From NCBI GenBank assembly GCA_963921195.1, contig OY992538.1, positions 85,001,904 through 85,065,903 of the forward strand: a stretch of 64,000 nt of DNA. The letters run 5' to 3'. This stretch comes from Pegoplata infirma. Its lineage: Eukaryota; Arthropoda; Insecta; Diptera; Anthomyiidae. Below the pieces are notes generated by a model, which was given only the letters and a program-made list of their open reading frames with translations, was not told the DNA's origin and searched no databases. The position numbers and the translations under genes were made by a program. This document shows positions 22,880 to 34,830 of this stretch, piece by piece (position 1 is the stretch's first letter; the number at the start of each line of letters is the position of its first letter).

Positions 22880-23616
22880 TTGTTTATAAAAAATGGAATT
22901 TGTCTTCCATTTAATTAAATTTGTCTTCCATTTAATTAAATTTGTTATTTATTTTGCTTTATTCAACGTTTTTTTAAAGATAATTCTCACTATTGATAGT
23001 TTAAAAACTTTTTTTTCTCTTTTGTTTTTTGCTTTGTTGTTGTTCTCCTTTATGTTGCATTGTATTTATTAAACGTCAAAAGTTACATAATGTGCTGTCA
23101 CTAATACTTATTCATGCTAAATACGACTCTGTTTCAATTCTATTTTTTTCTATGATTATAACACAGCAATGCTTAAAATAGCTGATATACCCAGTGGTAG
23201 GTTTAAAAAAATATTCCTAGTTTTTTATAGGGATCATACTATAAGCTAACAAAATTAACCGTTACTAACAGGGTTGCCAGAAATCGTCAATAGGCAGAAA
23301 TCGTCTGTCCGTTTGTAAGAATAGGACGCAAAATATAAATATATTGAATGTGTTTGATGTTGATCTTATCCAAGAAATTATCAAAAAAAAAAAAAAAAAC
23401 AATCAAAACACAAATAAAGAGTGGATGGTATAAAAAAAATGTAGAAAATACAATTTTTTTCCAAAAATTATTTCATTTACCCAATGACAAAGAATACAAA
23501 AGATTGTTAGACCGAATATAAATTATTAAGGTGATTTTGATGAATTGTAATTTTTTAAACAATATTAAGCCAAATAAAAAAAAAAAAACAAAAAAAACAA
23601 AAAAAAAAAAAAACTT
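22880..23616. other. AT-rich, one short tandem duplication
   Basis: TTTGTCTTCCATTTAATTAAA is present twice in tandem at about 22899-22943 (a 22-base period). Otherwise there is no recognised feature. A GGGTTGCCAG segment (23274) also recurs near 63781. Confidence 0.4.
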
Positions 23617-23697
23617 CATCCCGACCATGACTCGAACGTGCGACCATATGAATGATAAGCCAACAGTGCTTCCATCATACCACAGACTGCTTCTGAA
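23617..23697 (-). other. tRNA-like unit with oligo-T tail
   Basis: On the minus strand it reads CAGTCTGTGGTATGATGG, later CACGTTCGAGTCATGG, then runs into a T tract of about 15. It shares the first segment and the B-box layout with the unit at 24002-24080, so the two are one family. The 60-codon frame at 23531-23713 is a shadow. Confidence 0.5.
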
Positions 23698-24001
23698 TGT
23701 CTTAGCAATTTAACGACTATCTTAAAAGAGATAAACAAAACCGAGCAAATTACAACAAACCCCTTTACTGCTGTGTGTAAAAGAAGTTTTGTTGAATATA
23801 CCATATTTTTTCCACCAAAATTCAATTTCGCTTTAAAAGAACAACTAAACGACATTTAATTAATAATTAACAGCACATTTATATATTTGCAAAAACTGAG
23901 AAAAATCAATGACTCCATAAATATAATGAAGGGTATAGATTTAGGTGATTTAAATAAAATTATAATGATAAACAATATTAACAAACAAAAAAAAAAATAT
24001 C
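23698..24001. other. No feature recognised
   Basis: Short A/T-rich spacer between two tRNA-like units. Confidence 0.35.
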
Positions 24002-24080
24002 TTTAGTCCTAACATGACTCGAACCCGGGACTCCATGTATGAAAAACTAACACTCTAGCCATTATACCACAGACTGATTT
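24002..24080 (-). other. tRNA-like unit with oligo-T tail
   Basis: This is the best preserved of the group. The minus strand has CAGTCTGTGGTATAATGGCT (A-box region like Asp/Glu/Gly tRNAs), then CCCGGGTTCGAGTC (B box) and a 3' part GGACT that pairs with the 5' AGTC. It is followed by ATATTTTTTTT. A functional tRNA is unlikely because the T stem is imperfect. Confidence 0.55.
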
Positions 24081-24219
24081 AATGTTTTACAATTTAGCGG
24101 GTATGTTAAAAGAACGAGAACCAAAACAGATATATAAAAAAAAAGCATTTAAGTAAACTGGAGTAATAACTCTTAAAACATAAAATATTAACAACATTTT
24201 TCAAATGTATTTAAATACT

Positions 24220-26945
24220 AGCTGTTTTGCACCCGGCGTTGCCCGGGTTAAAAAAAATATTATGTAATGAATGAGTTTTTTATTAGTCAATTTATCTACT
24301 TCTTCGTAGCTTTTCATTGGTGAATATAAACCTATTCAAGAAGGTTGGTCGATTTTTTTCGATTTCGCTTAGCGTTGGGAACATGGTGTGTACGTTTTCC
24401 TCCGTCATGGGAACAAACCTAATATTAATGTATTTGTTTAATGGCTTTTAAAAGGAACCTCTAGTTCCATCCTCGGTTAGCACTTTATGTAGTGAAAACA
24501 TCAATAAAGACATAACTTTCACTGTAGTTCAAGTGGGTGTGGCATTTAACGCATTTAGTTCAATTTTGGTCTCATGTCACCTATAGTTCCCCTATTAGTT
24601 AGCACGTGAAGAAAATTGCAATTAAATTAACTCAGCAGACATAACTCACGCTAAAGTACAAAGGGGCGTGTCATTATATGCCTTTTTATCAATCGCTGTT
24701 TAATATTGGCTATATCACTATTTGTGCTGGAAATTTCATTAAAATCGGCTCAACTGTTTTCAGGTTCTGATATAGCAAATAGTTCGCGTTCAGTTAGTTC
24801 AAACAGTAGTGTTTAAAGGAATTGGTTAAGTCATTTTTGCATTATAGCAAATAAGCCAGAAATAGAGTTCTGTATATTACAAATTGACGTGGCATTTTAC
24901 ACCCATTTGTCTAATCGCGGGCTAATATGGCATATCGTTCAACAGGAAAAAATATTTTTTTTTAAGTTAATACAAAGGGGTGTGGCATTTTAAGCCCCTT
25001 TTCCCGATCACCACGGTAAATACCAGCTGTGGTGAAAATTTAATTAAAACTGGTTTTACCGTTAACGCGTGTGTACGGATCGGGCAGAAATAAATTTCAA
25101 TGTATTGCAAAGGGACGTGGCAATTCACGCCTTTGTCTGGTAGTGTCTATAGTTTCCGCCTAAATAAGTACTAACTAACTGTAGTGAAAATTAAAATAAC
25201 CGTTTAAAACGTGATTACGGAAAGGCAGAATGAACTTTCTGTACATTGCAAAAGGCGTGGCAGTTGATACATACTAAAGTGCCCGCCTCTGTTAGTACTA
25301 TCTATGGAAAAAAGTTTGTTAAAATCGGTTTAGTCGTTTAAGCGTTATTAAGGAACAGGCAGAAACACTTTCAGTATAGTACAAAGGCGCGTGTCAACTT
25401 ACGCCCCTTTGTCCGAACGCGCTCTATTTTTTAATCTATAGTTCCAGCCTCGGTAAGTACTTACTATCTGTGGTAAAAATTTCATTCTAATCGGTTTAGC
25501 AGTTTATGGTATATTACGGAACAGACAGAAATAGCGTTCAAATAAATAAAAAGGGGCGTGCTATAAGGGTTCAAGTTGAAAAAATTCAGAAGAAAATTTG
25601 AATTTCTAAAAATTATAGACATTTCTGGTATTTCCTATACCGGGTTCAAACACCCCAGTTAGTGTCATCATCAGTAGGATTTTAAATGTCGTTTGTCTTG
25701 TTAATGAGAACTGTTTTTTATATATGTTATTATTTATTTATTATCTATTTTATTTTTTTTAAGCATGATTACGGAACATGCAGAAAAAACTTTCAGTATA
25801 GTAAAAAGGGGCGTGAAATTATTTCTATTATAATTTCTAGTTTTCGGCTCGGTTAGTACTATCTTTGGTAAAAACTTCATTAAAATCGGTTTAGCCGTTT
25901 ATGCGTGATTGCGAAACAGGAAGAAATAACTTTCAATGTAATACAAAGGGTCGTGGCATTATACGCCCCCTTTCTTCGATCGTCCTCTATTTTGGATCAT
26001 TCTTTTCGCTTCGGTTAATACTATCTGGTGAAAATTTCATGATGAAAATCAGTTCAGCTGTTTAAGCGTAATTGCATAAAAAGCAGAATTAGCTTTCAGT
26101 GTAACAAAGAAGGGGCGTGGTATTTTGCGCCCCTTTTTTTGATCGCCCTCTATTGTGGCTCATATTTTTCGCCTCGGTGAGAATTTCATGAAAATCAGTT
26201 CAGCCGTTTTTCCGTTATTGCCGGACAGACAGATATAGCTTTAGAATGCTACAAAGGGGTGTGGCATTTTACGCCCCTTTTTCCGATTTCTGTCGCTTAT
26301 GACCTATAGTTCCCGCCTCGGTTAGTACTATCTGCGGTGAAAATTTCATGAAAATCGGTTCAGCCGTTTTTCCGTTATTGCCGGACAGGCAAATATAGCT
26401 CAAGCATGGCACAAAGGGGCGTGGCATTTTACGCCCCTTTGTCCGATCGCGGTCGCTTATGGCCTTTAGTTCCCGCCTCGGTTAATACTATCTGTGGTGA
26501 AAATTTCATGAAAATCGTTTCAGCCGTTTTTCCGTTATTTCCGGACAGGCAGATATAGCTTTAAAATGGTACAAAGGGGCGTGGCATTTCACGCCCCTTT
26601 TTCCGATCGCGATCGCTTATGACCTATAGTTTCCGCCTCGGTTAGTACTGTCTGTGGTGAAAATTTCATGAAAATCGGTTCAGCCGTTTTTCCGTTATTG
26701 TCATACAGGCAGATATAGCTTTAGCATGGTACAAAGGGGCGTGGCATTTTACGCCCCTTTGTCCGATCGCGGTCGCTTATGGCCTATAGTTCCCGCCTCG
26801 GTTAGTACTATCTGTGGTGAAAATTTCATGAAAATCGGTTAAGCCGTTCTGTACTTATTGCGGAACAGACAGACAGACAGACAGACAGAAAGACAGACAG
26901 ACAGACAAACCAACAATCAGATTTATAATATTAATAAGGATGTTT
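24220..26945 (+). mobile_element. ACTAGCTG-type element built of ~160 bp tandem units
   Basis: It starts ACTAGCTGTTTTGCACCC with GGCGTTGCCCGGG, and ends in a (CAGA)n run followed by TTATAATATTAATAAGGATG. About 15 units lie between 24530 and 26880. Each has AAAGGGGCGTGGC..ACGCCCC (a 7 bp stem hairpin), CGCCTCGGTTAGTACTATCT and AAAATCGGTTCAGCCGTT. Units from 26251 to 26731 are spaced exactly 160 and are nearly identical; upstream units are shorter and degraded. No protein is encoded. Similar heads and microsatellite tails are seen in invertebrate retroelements, but the class is not decided here. Confidence 0.7.
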
Positions 26946-27692
26946 ATTAAAGGCCAAGATAAATCATCTTCTAAATGTGCCAATTTTGCTCCAAATTTGC
27001 TCATATTTTCTATATAGGCCACAAAGACCATATTTACACTCCATGTTAAAATTTGTTAACATACGTTAATCAGAAGCCGAGTTATAGTATTTTACATGCT
27101 AGGTTTGTATGGGGGGTGTCACACCCCTTTTTTCTATTCCGCCCAAATTTTACATAGAGATCAGACATCCTAAAATATAATTTTATACCAAATTTCATAT
27201 GAATCTGTTTAACAGAAGCCGAGTTATAGCATTTTGCATGCTAGGCTAATGTGGGAGGTGCCACACCCCTTTGTCCAATTCTTCCAAAATTTTACACAGA
27301 CATTGTACATGGTATAATATTATTCTGTACACAATTTCATTTGAATCTGTAAAGCAGAAGCTGTGTAAACGCATTTTGTATTTTCAAAGTTTTAGAGGTG
27401 TCGTTAAACTTTCACTCATAACTTTTGATCGGCTAGGCCGATTTCGCTCAAATGCAATACCAAACTTCTCGGGAGAACTTCCAATAAATATGTTAAGTTT
27501 CAGTCATCTCTGTGCAATATTTTGTCCGCTACAGCATTTTCCACAGACAGACATGAATATATATCATGAATATATATACTTTATGGGCATCATGAATATA
27601 TATACTTTATGGGGTCCCAGACCGATATTTCGATGAGTTACAAACGGAATGACAAACTTATATATACCCTCTATCACTAAGTGGAGGGTATA
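26946..27692 (-). mobile_element. 5' part of a dispersed repeat with GTGTCACACCCC units
   Basis: On the minus strand it begins with the hairpin ATACCCTCCACTTAG..GAGGGTAT, then TTTGTCATTCCGTTTGTAAC and the AAAGTATATATATTCATGAT segment, partly duplicated near 27560-27610. Upstream on the plus strand are two or three ~130 bp units with GGGTGTCACACCCC and AGAAGCCGAGTTATAG. The 121-codon frame at 27271-27636 is repeat sequence. Confidence 0.6.
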
Positions 27693-27764
27693 AACACAGC
27701 AAAAATACCACCCCGAAAACAACACTTTTTTAAAGGAATCCAAAATGACTCTAAACTAACCTGA

Positions 27765-27890
27765 CCAACCATTCCGCTTTTGGCGGGATTATCCCGCTTT
27801 TTGAAGTCTCATCCCGCCTTGATTTTCCATCCCGCTTTTTAAGCAAAAGTCCCGGTTCATCCCGCTTTATCCCGCTTTTTGACTTTTAGA
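27765..27890. repeat. ATCCCGCTTTTT interspersed motif
   Basis: Seven or eight copies of CATCCCGCTTTTT, ATCCCGCCTT or the inverted GGCGGGATTATCCCGC lie in about 125 bases. The G/C content is clearly higher than in the flanks. Confidence 0.7.
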
Positions 27891-28554
27891 ATAGTAAAGT
27901 ACAATTCATAATTTTTTAAACTAGCTGGCCCGGTCCGCGTTGCTGGCCCAAATATAAGATCAGTGTTATATTTCGTCTCGCTTCAAATATATAGTCTTGC
28001 AAAAAATGTATTGAATTTCTTGGATTAGAAAAATTTGTAGGCGTGGCTTTAAAGACCCAATTAGGCAGATAATCATCTTCAAATTATATTTGAGGAACTA
28101 AAAAAAATACCATGTCTTCGATTTTGTGAACTGTACAAATTTAAAACTTCGTTAGTATCATATCAAACTACACAACAATAAATTACGCATATCTTTCGTT
28201 TTTATCGTGAGCTATTGTCTTGAGTTCAAACAAACCTTTATAGTTTTCCCGAATTTCTTATTTCTCCGGGACACTTCTTATTTATATTTCCTTAAAAATT
28301 AGAACTATAATTAACATAAAAAAAATCGGTCCGGTCATTAGTAGTCGACATATTTAGACAAAAGTGGGCGTTAAAATTTTTGTGGAAGGTAAACTTGTAC
28401 ATTCGTTAACAATTCCCAAGGATTTAAAATCATTTGTACCAAGTTTAAGCGGAATTTATTAAGAAATATTTTTTTTATTTGATCAAATTAGAGTAAAAAT
28501 TAATTTATGATATATCGATGGGCGAGGACAATTTTTCTTTCCGAACAATTATAG

Positions 28555-30379
28555 CAGGCACGTACGCAGGAATTTATTTTGGGGGGGGGGCCAAAAAATT
28601 TTTTTAATTTCGTTTTTTCGCCTCAATGTTTTTGAGCATAATTTTTTTTTTGCATTTTTAGAAAACAAAACATATATTTAAAACTTATGGTAAAAGGAGT
28701 CGAATTATTTTTTTTTTAAAAAGTGAAAATTTATGCAACTTTTCTTTAAAACTTCTCAAATATACTTTACGCTTAAAAAATTAAAACTGTTTGACACATT
28801 TTTAAATTGTTTATATATTTTTTTTAGAGTTTTTGAATTATAAACCATATTTATGCAGAAAACTTCTAAGATCATTTTTGGTATAGAATATTCTCCGATT
28901 CTAAGATACGAATTATCGTAATAAAATCAAAGATTTTGAGAGATTTTTTGATAGAATGACTCCTTACATTGCCGGAAATTTTTTTAGTTTTACAGTTTTT
29001 GAATAAAAAAAAATATAATTCCAAGATATTTTAACCATAGAAAGATTTTTACTATTATAACGATTTAAAACATTTTTTGCATTGACATTTTTTGAACAGA
29101 AAAACTCTTAAACTCTGAGAAATTTTTCGTGTAGAGAAATTCTCAGATCATAAGACATTTTTCTTATATAAAATTTCTAAGATTCTAAGACATTTTTCGT
29201 ATAGAAAAACTCTCAGGTTCTAAGAAAAAGTTGTTTGATTTTGAGACATTTTGCTTAGAAAAATTCTCAATTTTTCCAACATTTTTCTTACAGAAAATTT
29301 CTGGGTAATTTTTCGTACAGAAAACCTCCCAGATTCTAAGACATTTATCGTATAGAAAAAGTTCAAAGCTTTTGAGACACTTTTTATTATAAAAATTTCA
29401 GACTCTGAGACATTTTTCGTATTGAAAAATTCTGATATTCTCTGAGACATTTTTCGTATTGAAAAATTCTCAGATTCGGAAACATTTTTCGTATTGAAAA
29501 ATTCTCAGATTCTGAGACATTTTTCGTATGGTGAATTTTTCTATACGAAAAATCTCAGATTTGTATAGAAAATTTCTAAGACCCTGAAACATTTTTGCAT
29601 AGAAGAATTCTCAGATTTTAACACATTTTTCGTACAGAAAAATTTCTTGCTAAGAAAAATATCTCAAATTTGTATAGAAAAATTCACAGATTCTGATACA
29701 TTTTTCCTATAGATTTTTTCAATTTTGAGTCATTTTTCGTAACGAAAAAACTCTGATTAAAGACGTTTTTTGTATAGACAAATTCTTTGATTCATAAAAA
29801 ATCTCCGATTTCACCAAAACTGTACCATTTCAAATTATATTTTTGAAGTTATCATTTAGTTATCTAAAGACATAAAATGTATTTTTAAATATCAAAATTT
29901 TTCCAGCAAAACTTACAATCGAAAAGTTTTGATAGTAAATTTTTCTATAGAAACTTTTCGATAGTAAATTTTTCGATAAAAAAATTTTAAAAGTAAATTT
30001 TTCTATAGAAAATTTTCGATGGTAAATTTTTCTATATCACAAATTTAGTCAAATGTGGCAGTCGAGATTAAAGCTAATGGAATAATATTTATGATGCATA
30101 ACTTATGGTCAGTCGCAATTACCTTTTTGAGGTGTCCTATTCACTACCGTAAAAGTTTACGAATTTTTTAAATTTTTTTCAATCAAAAATTTTTATTGTA
30201 TTTTTTCAGTATTTTGAAATTTTCATAAAAAACCCTTCGTTAGATTAGAGATAAATAAAAAAAATAATACTCAACCTACAAACGTATATTTTGTAGTGCA
30301 ATGTCTTAAAATTTTTATATGGCCAAGTCATTTTGGGGGGGGCCCGGGCCCCCAGGGCACCCCCCTGCGTACGTGCCTC
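28555..30379. mobile_element. hAT-like element, CAGGCACGTACGCAGG ends
   Basis: The ends are CAGGCACGTACGCAGG and CCTGCGTACGTGCCTC with poly-G next to them. AATTATAG at 28547-28554 is repeated at 30380-30387. The 8 bp duplication supports hAT. Its interior includes the dyad minisatellite at 29090-30045. No transposase; the minus-strand frame at 29220-29450 is minisatellite. Confidence 0.8.
29090..30045. repeat. Diverged dyad minisatellite inside the hAT-like element
   Basis: Units of ~35 bp contain ATTCTCAGATTCTGAGACAT and TTTTTCGTATAGAAAA. It has the same two-dyad architecture as the 57.7 kb array, with CGTATAG replacing CTATAG in many units. Toward 29930 it shades into TTTTCTATAGAAAATTTTCG repeats. 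Confidence 0.75.
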
Positions 30380-32709
30380 AATTATAGGGACTATTACGGA
30401 CATTTAAAACAAAAAAAAATAGCCAAATCGGTCCCGGCGTTCTAAAGTGTTGCAAATTTTAAGGATATTGAAAAATATGGGCTTTGGAGTGTTGGAGGAC
30501 AATAATTATTTACCGAATCAGGCCAGTCGCTCTCCGATTTTAGATGTATTGTAAAAAGTGGGAGTGTACAATTTTTCTTTCTGTAAAAACCTTAGTTGGA
30601 CAATCACGAACGTCAAAAAATACTACTAAGTAATAGCCAAATCGGCCCTGCCGTTCTTCTATTTAAGATATATCGAAAAAAAGTGGACGTGAAAAAATTG
30701 TATTTTTTAACCTAAGTTTGACTATGACGAACATTCATACAAAAGTTTAGTCAAATCAATTCAGCTGTTCTCCGATTTTAGATATATCAAAAAAAGGAAG
30801 CCTAAAAGTTGGCGTGATTAATTTCTTTTCCGAAAAAACCTAAGACGAACATTTAAAAAAAAAATAAAACGAACAAAAAAATATTATCCAAATCGGTCAG
30901 TTCTCAAGTGATGCGATAACCAACGAACTACATTTGATTTTTATTTATATTTTATTATTCTATATTTTATTTTTTTACAGAGAAAATTTTATTTATATCG
31001 AAAAAAGAGTGGGTGGACTACTTTTCTTACCGTAAAAAACTTATTTGAACTTAACCAACTCGGTCCATTAATTCAAAATAGAGCGTAGAAATGGAAAATT
31101 TTTCTTTCCGAAAAACCTTAGTAGGACAATGACAAACATTGAAAACAAAATTAGACAAATTGACCCAGCCATTCCATTATTTAAAATATATATCGGGAAA
31201 AGTGAGCGTAATAGTATTTCCTTAAAAATCTTTTGCGGACTATAACCAAATCGGTCTAGCCGTTATAGTTCTTTTGCTACATAGAAAAAGTGGGAATGGG
31301 AAATTTTACTATCCGTAAAACCTTATTTGAATTATGACGAACATTTTCAACAAAAATTAGCCAAAGTGGGCGTGGTCAATTTCTTTTTTCGTAAAACCAA
31401 AGTTGGAATATGATGAAAATTCATTAAATAAAAATGTAAATAAAAATGGCCAGCCATTCTCAGATTTTAGATTAATTGAAAAAGTGGGCGTAAAAGTGGG
31501 CGTGGTCGATTTTTCTTTAAGTTAAAACTTAAATTGGATTTCTACGATCATTTAAATAAAAAATTACCCAAATAGTGCCGCCGTTTTCCGATTTTAGATA
31601 AATCGAAAAAAGTGGGCGTAAAAGTGGGCGTGGTCAATTTTTTTTTTTACATAAAAACCTAAGTTGGACTATGACGAATATTTAAAAAAAAAAATTGTCC
31701 AAATCGGTCCAGCCGTTCTCAACTGATGCGGTTACCAACGAACGACAATTGATTTTTATTTATATAGATAATACTTTGAGTAAGATTGTTCTGTAGTTTT
31801 TATACCATCCACTCTAGTGATAGAGGGTATTTATAAGTTTGTCATTCCGTTTGTAACACCTCGAGATATTGGTACAGGACCCCAAAAAGTGTATTGTATA
31901 TTCATGATCCTCGATCGTTTTAAAGGCGATCTAGCGATGTCCGTCCGTCCGTCTGTCCGTCTGTCTGTTTGGTGAAAACACGCTAACTTTTGAAAGACTT
32001 TTCGGTGGCTCCTGAAGTTTAGCATATATGTTGGGCATTTACCTGGTCAGATTGGTATTGCAATCCAGCGAAATCGGTCCAGTGCACTGTGGGCTAAGAT
32101 TTCCATTTTTTGGCCAATAAGGTCTGTAAGGCAACACATATTTAAAAATATTTTTTCAGAATGTCAACATCTTGAATTTTGTGCATCTTTAATATCTTTT
32201 TATTGTAGCTTAAAGTTTTTTTTTTGCATGAGGTTAAAGTCAAAGTTTGAGATTTTTTTTTATATTTTTTATTCAAGAAACAAATAATTTTTTTTTTGTA
32301 TTTCAACACAATATTTTTTCAAATTTTCTGCAAAGTTCTCCTAAAAGACACACCTGTTAGTCCAACACATGAGATAAACTTCCAAAAAGTAAGCTAAAAG
32401 TATATATTTTTTTTAATAAATTATGGAAATTCATACTTTTGTTGAAATCCGCCTTTTTTCAACACTAAAGTCCAAAAAAGTCCAAATGATATTGACAAGC
32501 CTTGAATTACAATCTGTCTCTAACAGTGTATTCTATTCACATTTTTGCGACCCTGTGCGACCGTTCATAATCTTTTGACATAGAGGCAATAAACCAAAAT
32601 ATGGCGTTTAGAAATGCCCTAAAATAGAACTTCAAAATTTTTTTGATATTTTTGTTTCTATTGGTTTCTAATAAAAAATTTTCCACTTTGACAACATTGG
32701 CGTGATAAC

Positions 32710-33231
32710 TGGAGATGAGCGCGTGAGTGAATTTTGACTCATGTGCACTCACGCTCACGCAAAAAAAAACATAATTAACTCAATCGTTTTTTTTTTCTCA
32801 CACTTACTCACTATTTAAGTGAGTAAGCAAAAACCCACTCACGTGTAACTCACGCTCACGCGTAACTCACGCTAAACATTTTAAACACGGAAAAATTGTA
32901 AAACTAAATTAATAAACTTATATAATTTTGACTCACACAAAAAAATGGCACTCAATACGCAAAAAATGTCTCACTCACTTGTCACTCACGAATAAAAAAA
33001 TTGAGACACTCTCACTTTGAATTACGCGTGATTCGCCTGACCAGCGTCCATATCTTGTGCTAAACATTAAAACTGGGAACGCATTTAAGCGGGCATATAT
33101 CAATACAATTAAATAATTTTGACTCACGCAAAAAAATGGCACTCACTATGAATCACTCACACAAAAAATGTCTCACTCACTTATCACTCATGAACAAAAA
33201 ATTTGAGTCACTTGACCAGCGTCCATCTCTA
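32710..33231. mobile_element. Old GTGAGTG-rich hAT-like MITE, copy in Transib-like B
   Basis: It is the inverted counterpart of 10292-10651, with decayed flanks GTGATAAC and GTGCTAAA. An internal duplication repeats the CCAGCGTCCAT..GTGCTAAACAT segment near 33040 and 33220. Confidence 0.6.
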
Positions 33232-33596
33232 GTGCTAAACATAATAAATGATGAAACGCATTTAAGCGGGCATATTTTGGCGATAGCATTTTAAATATTT
33301 TGTGTGAAATTGTATGCTAGTAGCATTATTTTATTTGTGCATTTAGGATTGCAAATGCTAACTGGAAATAAAAGAGTTCTCTCTTAAATGTCCCACTGGA
33401 TATATTAACATTTCGACGCATTAAAAAGAGAAATATTTTATTAAAATTTTCTGATAAAAGCAAAAAGAGGGATTTATAAAAACTTTGGAATATATACATT
33501 GTACATTTTTAAAAAATACTATGTCCTACATTTTGGATCCGCCATTTTAACATGATAATGTTTTTAGGCTGGGGTCTAATTTTAAAAAAGTTGCAG

Positions 33597-33655
33597 GACG
33601 CCACCTCAGTTTGACTATATAAGCTAACGAATCAACAAAAAAGAAAATGAGAATT
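33597..33655 (+). repeat. Fragment shared with 34478-34534 and 56600-56700
   Basis: GCTGGGGTCTAATTTTAAAA followed by AGTTGCAGGACGCCACCTCA starts near 33570 and again at 34482. The continuation TTTGACTATATAAGCTAACG is present inverted at about 56670-56690. These are copies of one unnamed repeat cut at different points. Confidence 0.6.
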
Positions 33656-33759
33656 ACATTTTTCATTTTATTACAATCTTAAACTTCGACAATAATTTAA
33701 AATTAATAAATAAAATAAAAAATACATAGTTCTGGTAGCGACACCTAGCGCCGTTACTC

Positions 33760-33885
33760 TATTAACGCAGTATTGCCATACCAAATATCGCATTTCCAAT
33801 TAGATTAGTTACCATCATCGCAAATTTTTTCCAATAAAATATTACCACATCCCAAAACTAGCCAGTGTATTTGAAAACAACTGAT
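33760..33885 (+). repeat. ~120 bp direct repeat, copy 1 (copy 2 at 36430-36550)
   Basis: TTAACGCAGTATTGCCATAC through CATCGCAAATTTTTT and AATAAAATATTACCACAT is nearly identical at 36437-36530. Each copy lies about 80-100 bases upstream of a tRNA-like unit of the same subtype, so the duplicated block is probably larger (repeat plus tRNA-like unit). Confidence 0.75.
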
Positions 33886-33961
33886 ATCAACATATAAATG
33901 TAAACAAAAAATGGTCGTATAGCCAAAATAAACATATTAGAATTTAGATTAATATTTAAAA

Positions 33962-34037
33962 CGCCGACGGTAGGCTAGCTGAAGTGTGTCAGACTACCAC
34001 GCAAGGGCTATCGAGTTCGAATCCCTGATCAGTCAAC
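33962..34037 (+). other. tRNA-like unit with oligo-T tail
   Basis: GGTAGGCTAGCTGAAGTG resembles an A box region, and GAGTTCGAATCCCTGATC carries the B box. It ends CAGTCAAC followed by T9-ATTTTTTTTTTT. The related unit at 36600-36672 has a different middle. Probably a tRNA-derived retroposon. Confidence 0.5.
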
Positions 34038-34139
34038 TTTTTTTTTATTTTTTTTTTTAGCTTACATATTATTATTTGATATAACAATTCTTTTTTTAAA
34101 TAATTTAATTATTTAAAAAAAAAATTTAAATAATAATTT

Positions 34140-34235
34140 GCTGCTTTGTGTGAAAATTGCCCTAATCTGCTTGAATGTAGATATGGTGTTCACTTAAGTT
34201 AAGGTTCGAATTCTGAAGTTGTTCATTACATTTTT
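34140..34235 (+). other. tRNA-like unit (weak)
   Basis: AAGGTTCGAATTCTGAAG has a B-box core, and a T tract follows within 25 bases. No convincing A box. Confidence 0.3.
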
Positions 34236-34830
34236 TTTATTAATTTTTTTTAGCATTTGAATTTTTTTGTCAGTATAAATAATGAATGAATTCTGTGAAC
34301 ATATTTAAAAGAACAATTATTAAAAAATAAATTCAATGATGTTTTCTTTTACTTAACGGCAAAGTTAAATTAGTTTTTTCAATAAAATAAAAATTTAAAT
34401 GCTTAATAAGGAATTCGTCCAAAAATAGAATTGTGAATTGTTATCAGTGTTGCCAGTTTAGGGGGTTTTCCCCCTAAACTGGCTGGGGTCTAATTTTAAA
34501 AAAGTTGCAGGACGCCACCTCAGTTTGACTATTAAGGGTGTCGTACTTACCAGACCTTCGAAAATTGAATTCAACGCATTATTATAAAAATTTTAAGAAA
34601 TGAATTAATTTGTGTCCAAATCGGTTCTTTGAATTTAATCTTTATTTAAAAAATAAAAAACTATTAATTTTGTGAATAATTAAATTATAATAATTAAATT
34701 AATTATTTAAAAATTATTATAAATTAAACCCTACATAACTGATGATTGTAACTACCCGAAATATTGGTTCTATTGGTCCAACCTTCAAGTATGACGATCA
34801 ACTCAGAATCACTTTATTAGTGGTTTAGTC

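Larger units (their letters stand above)
27923..31785 (+). mobile_element. Second ACTAGCTG-type element, ~120-130 bp units
   Basis: It starts ACTAGCTGGCCCGGTCCG and ends GATTTTTATTTATATAGAT. Its tandem units carry AAAGTGGGCGTGGTCAATTT, CGTAAAAACCTAAGTTGGAC, CAAATCGGTCCAGCCGTT and CCGATTTTAGATATATCG. They are best preserved at 31450-31750 and degraded toward the 5' end. It is interrupted by a hAT-like element at 28555-30379. No coding region. Confidence 0.65.

Noticed and set aside
27271..27636. 121-codon plus frame
   Set aside because: It runs through the inverted 5' hairpin region of a dispersed repeat, with no domain.
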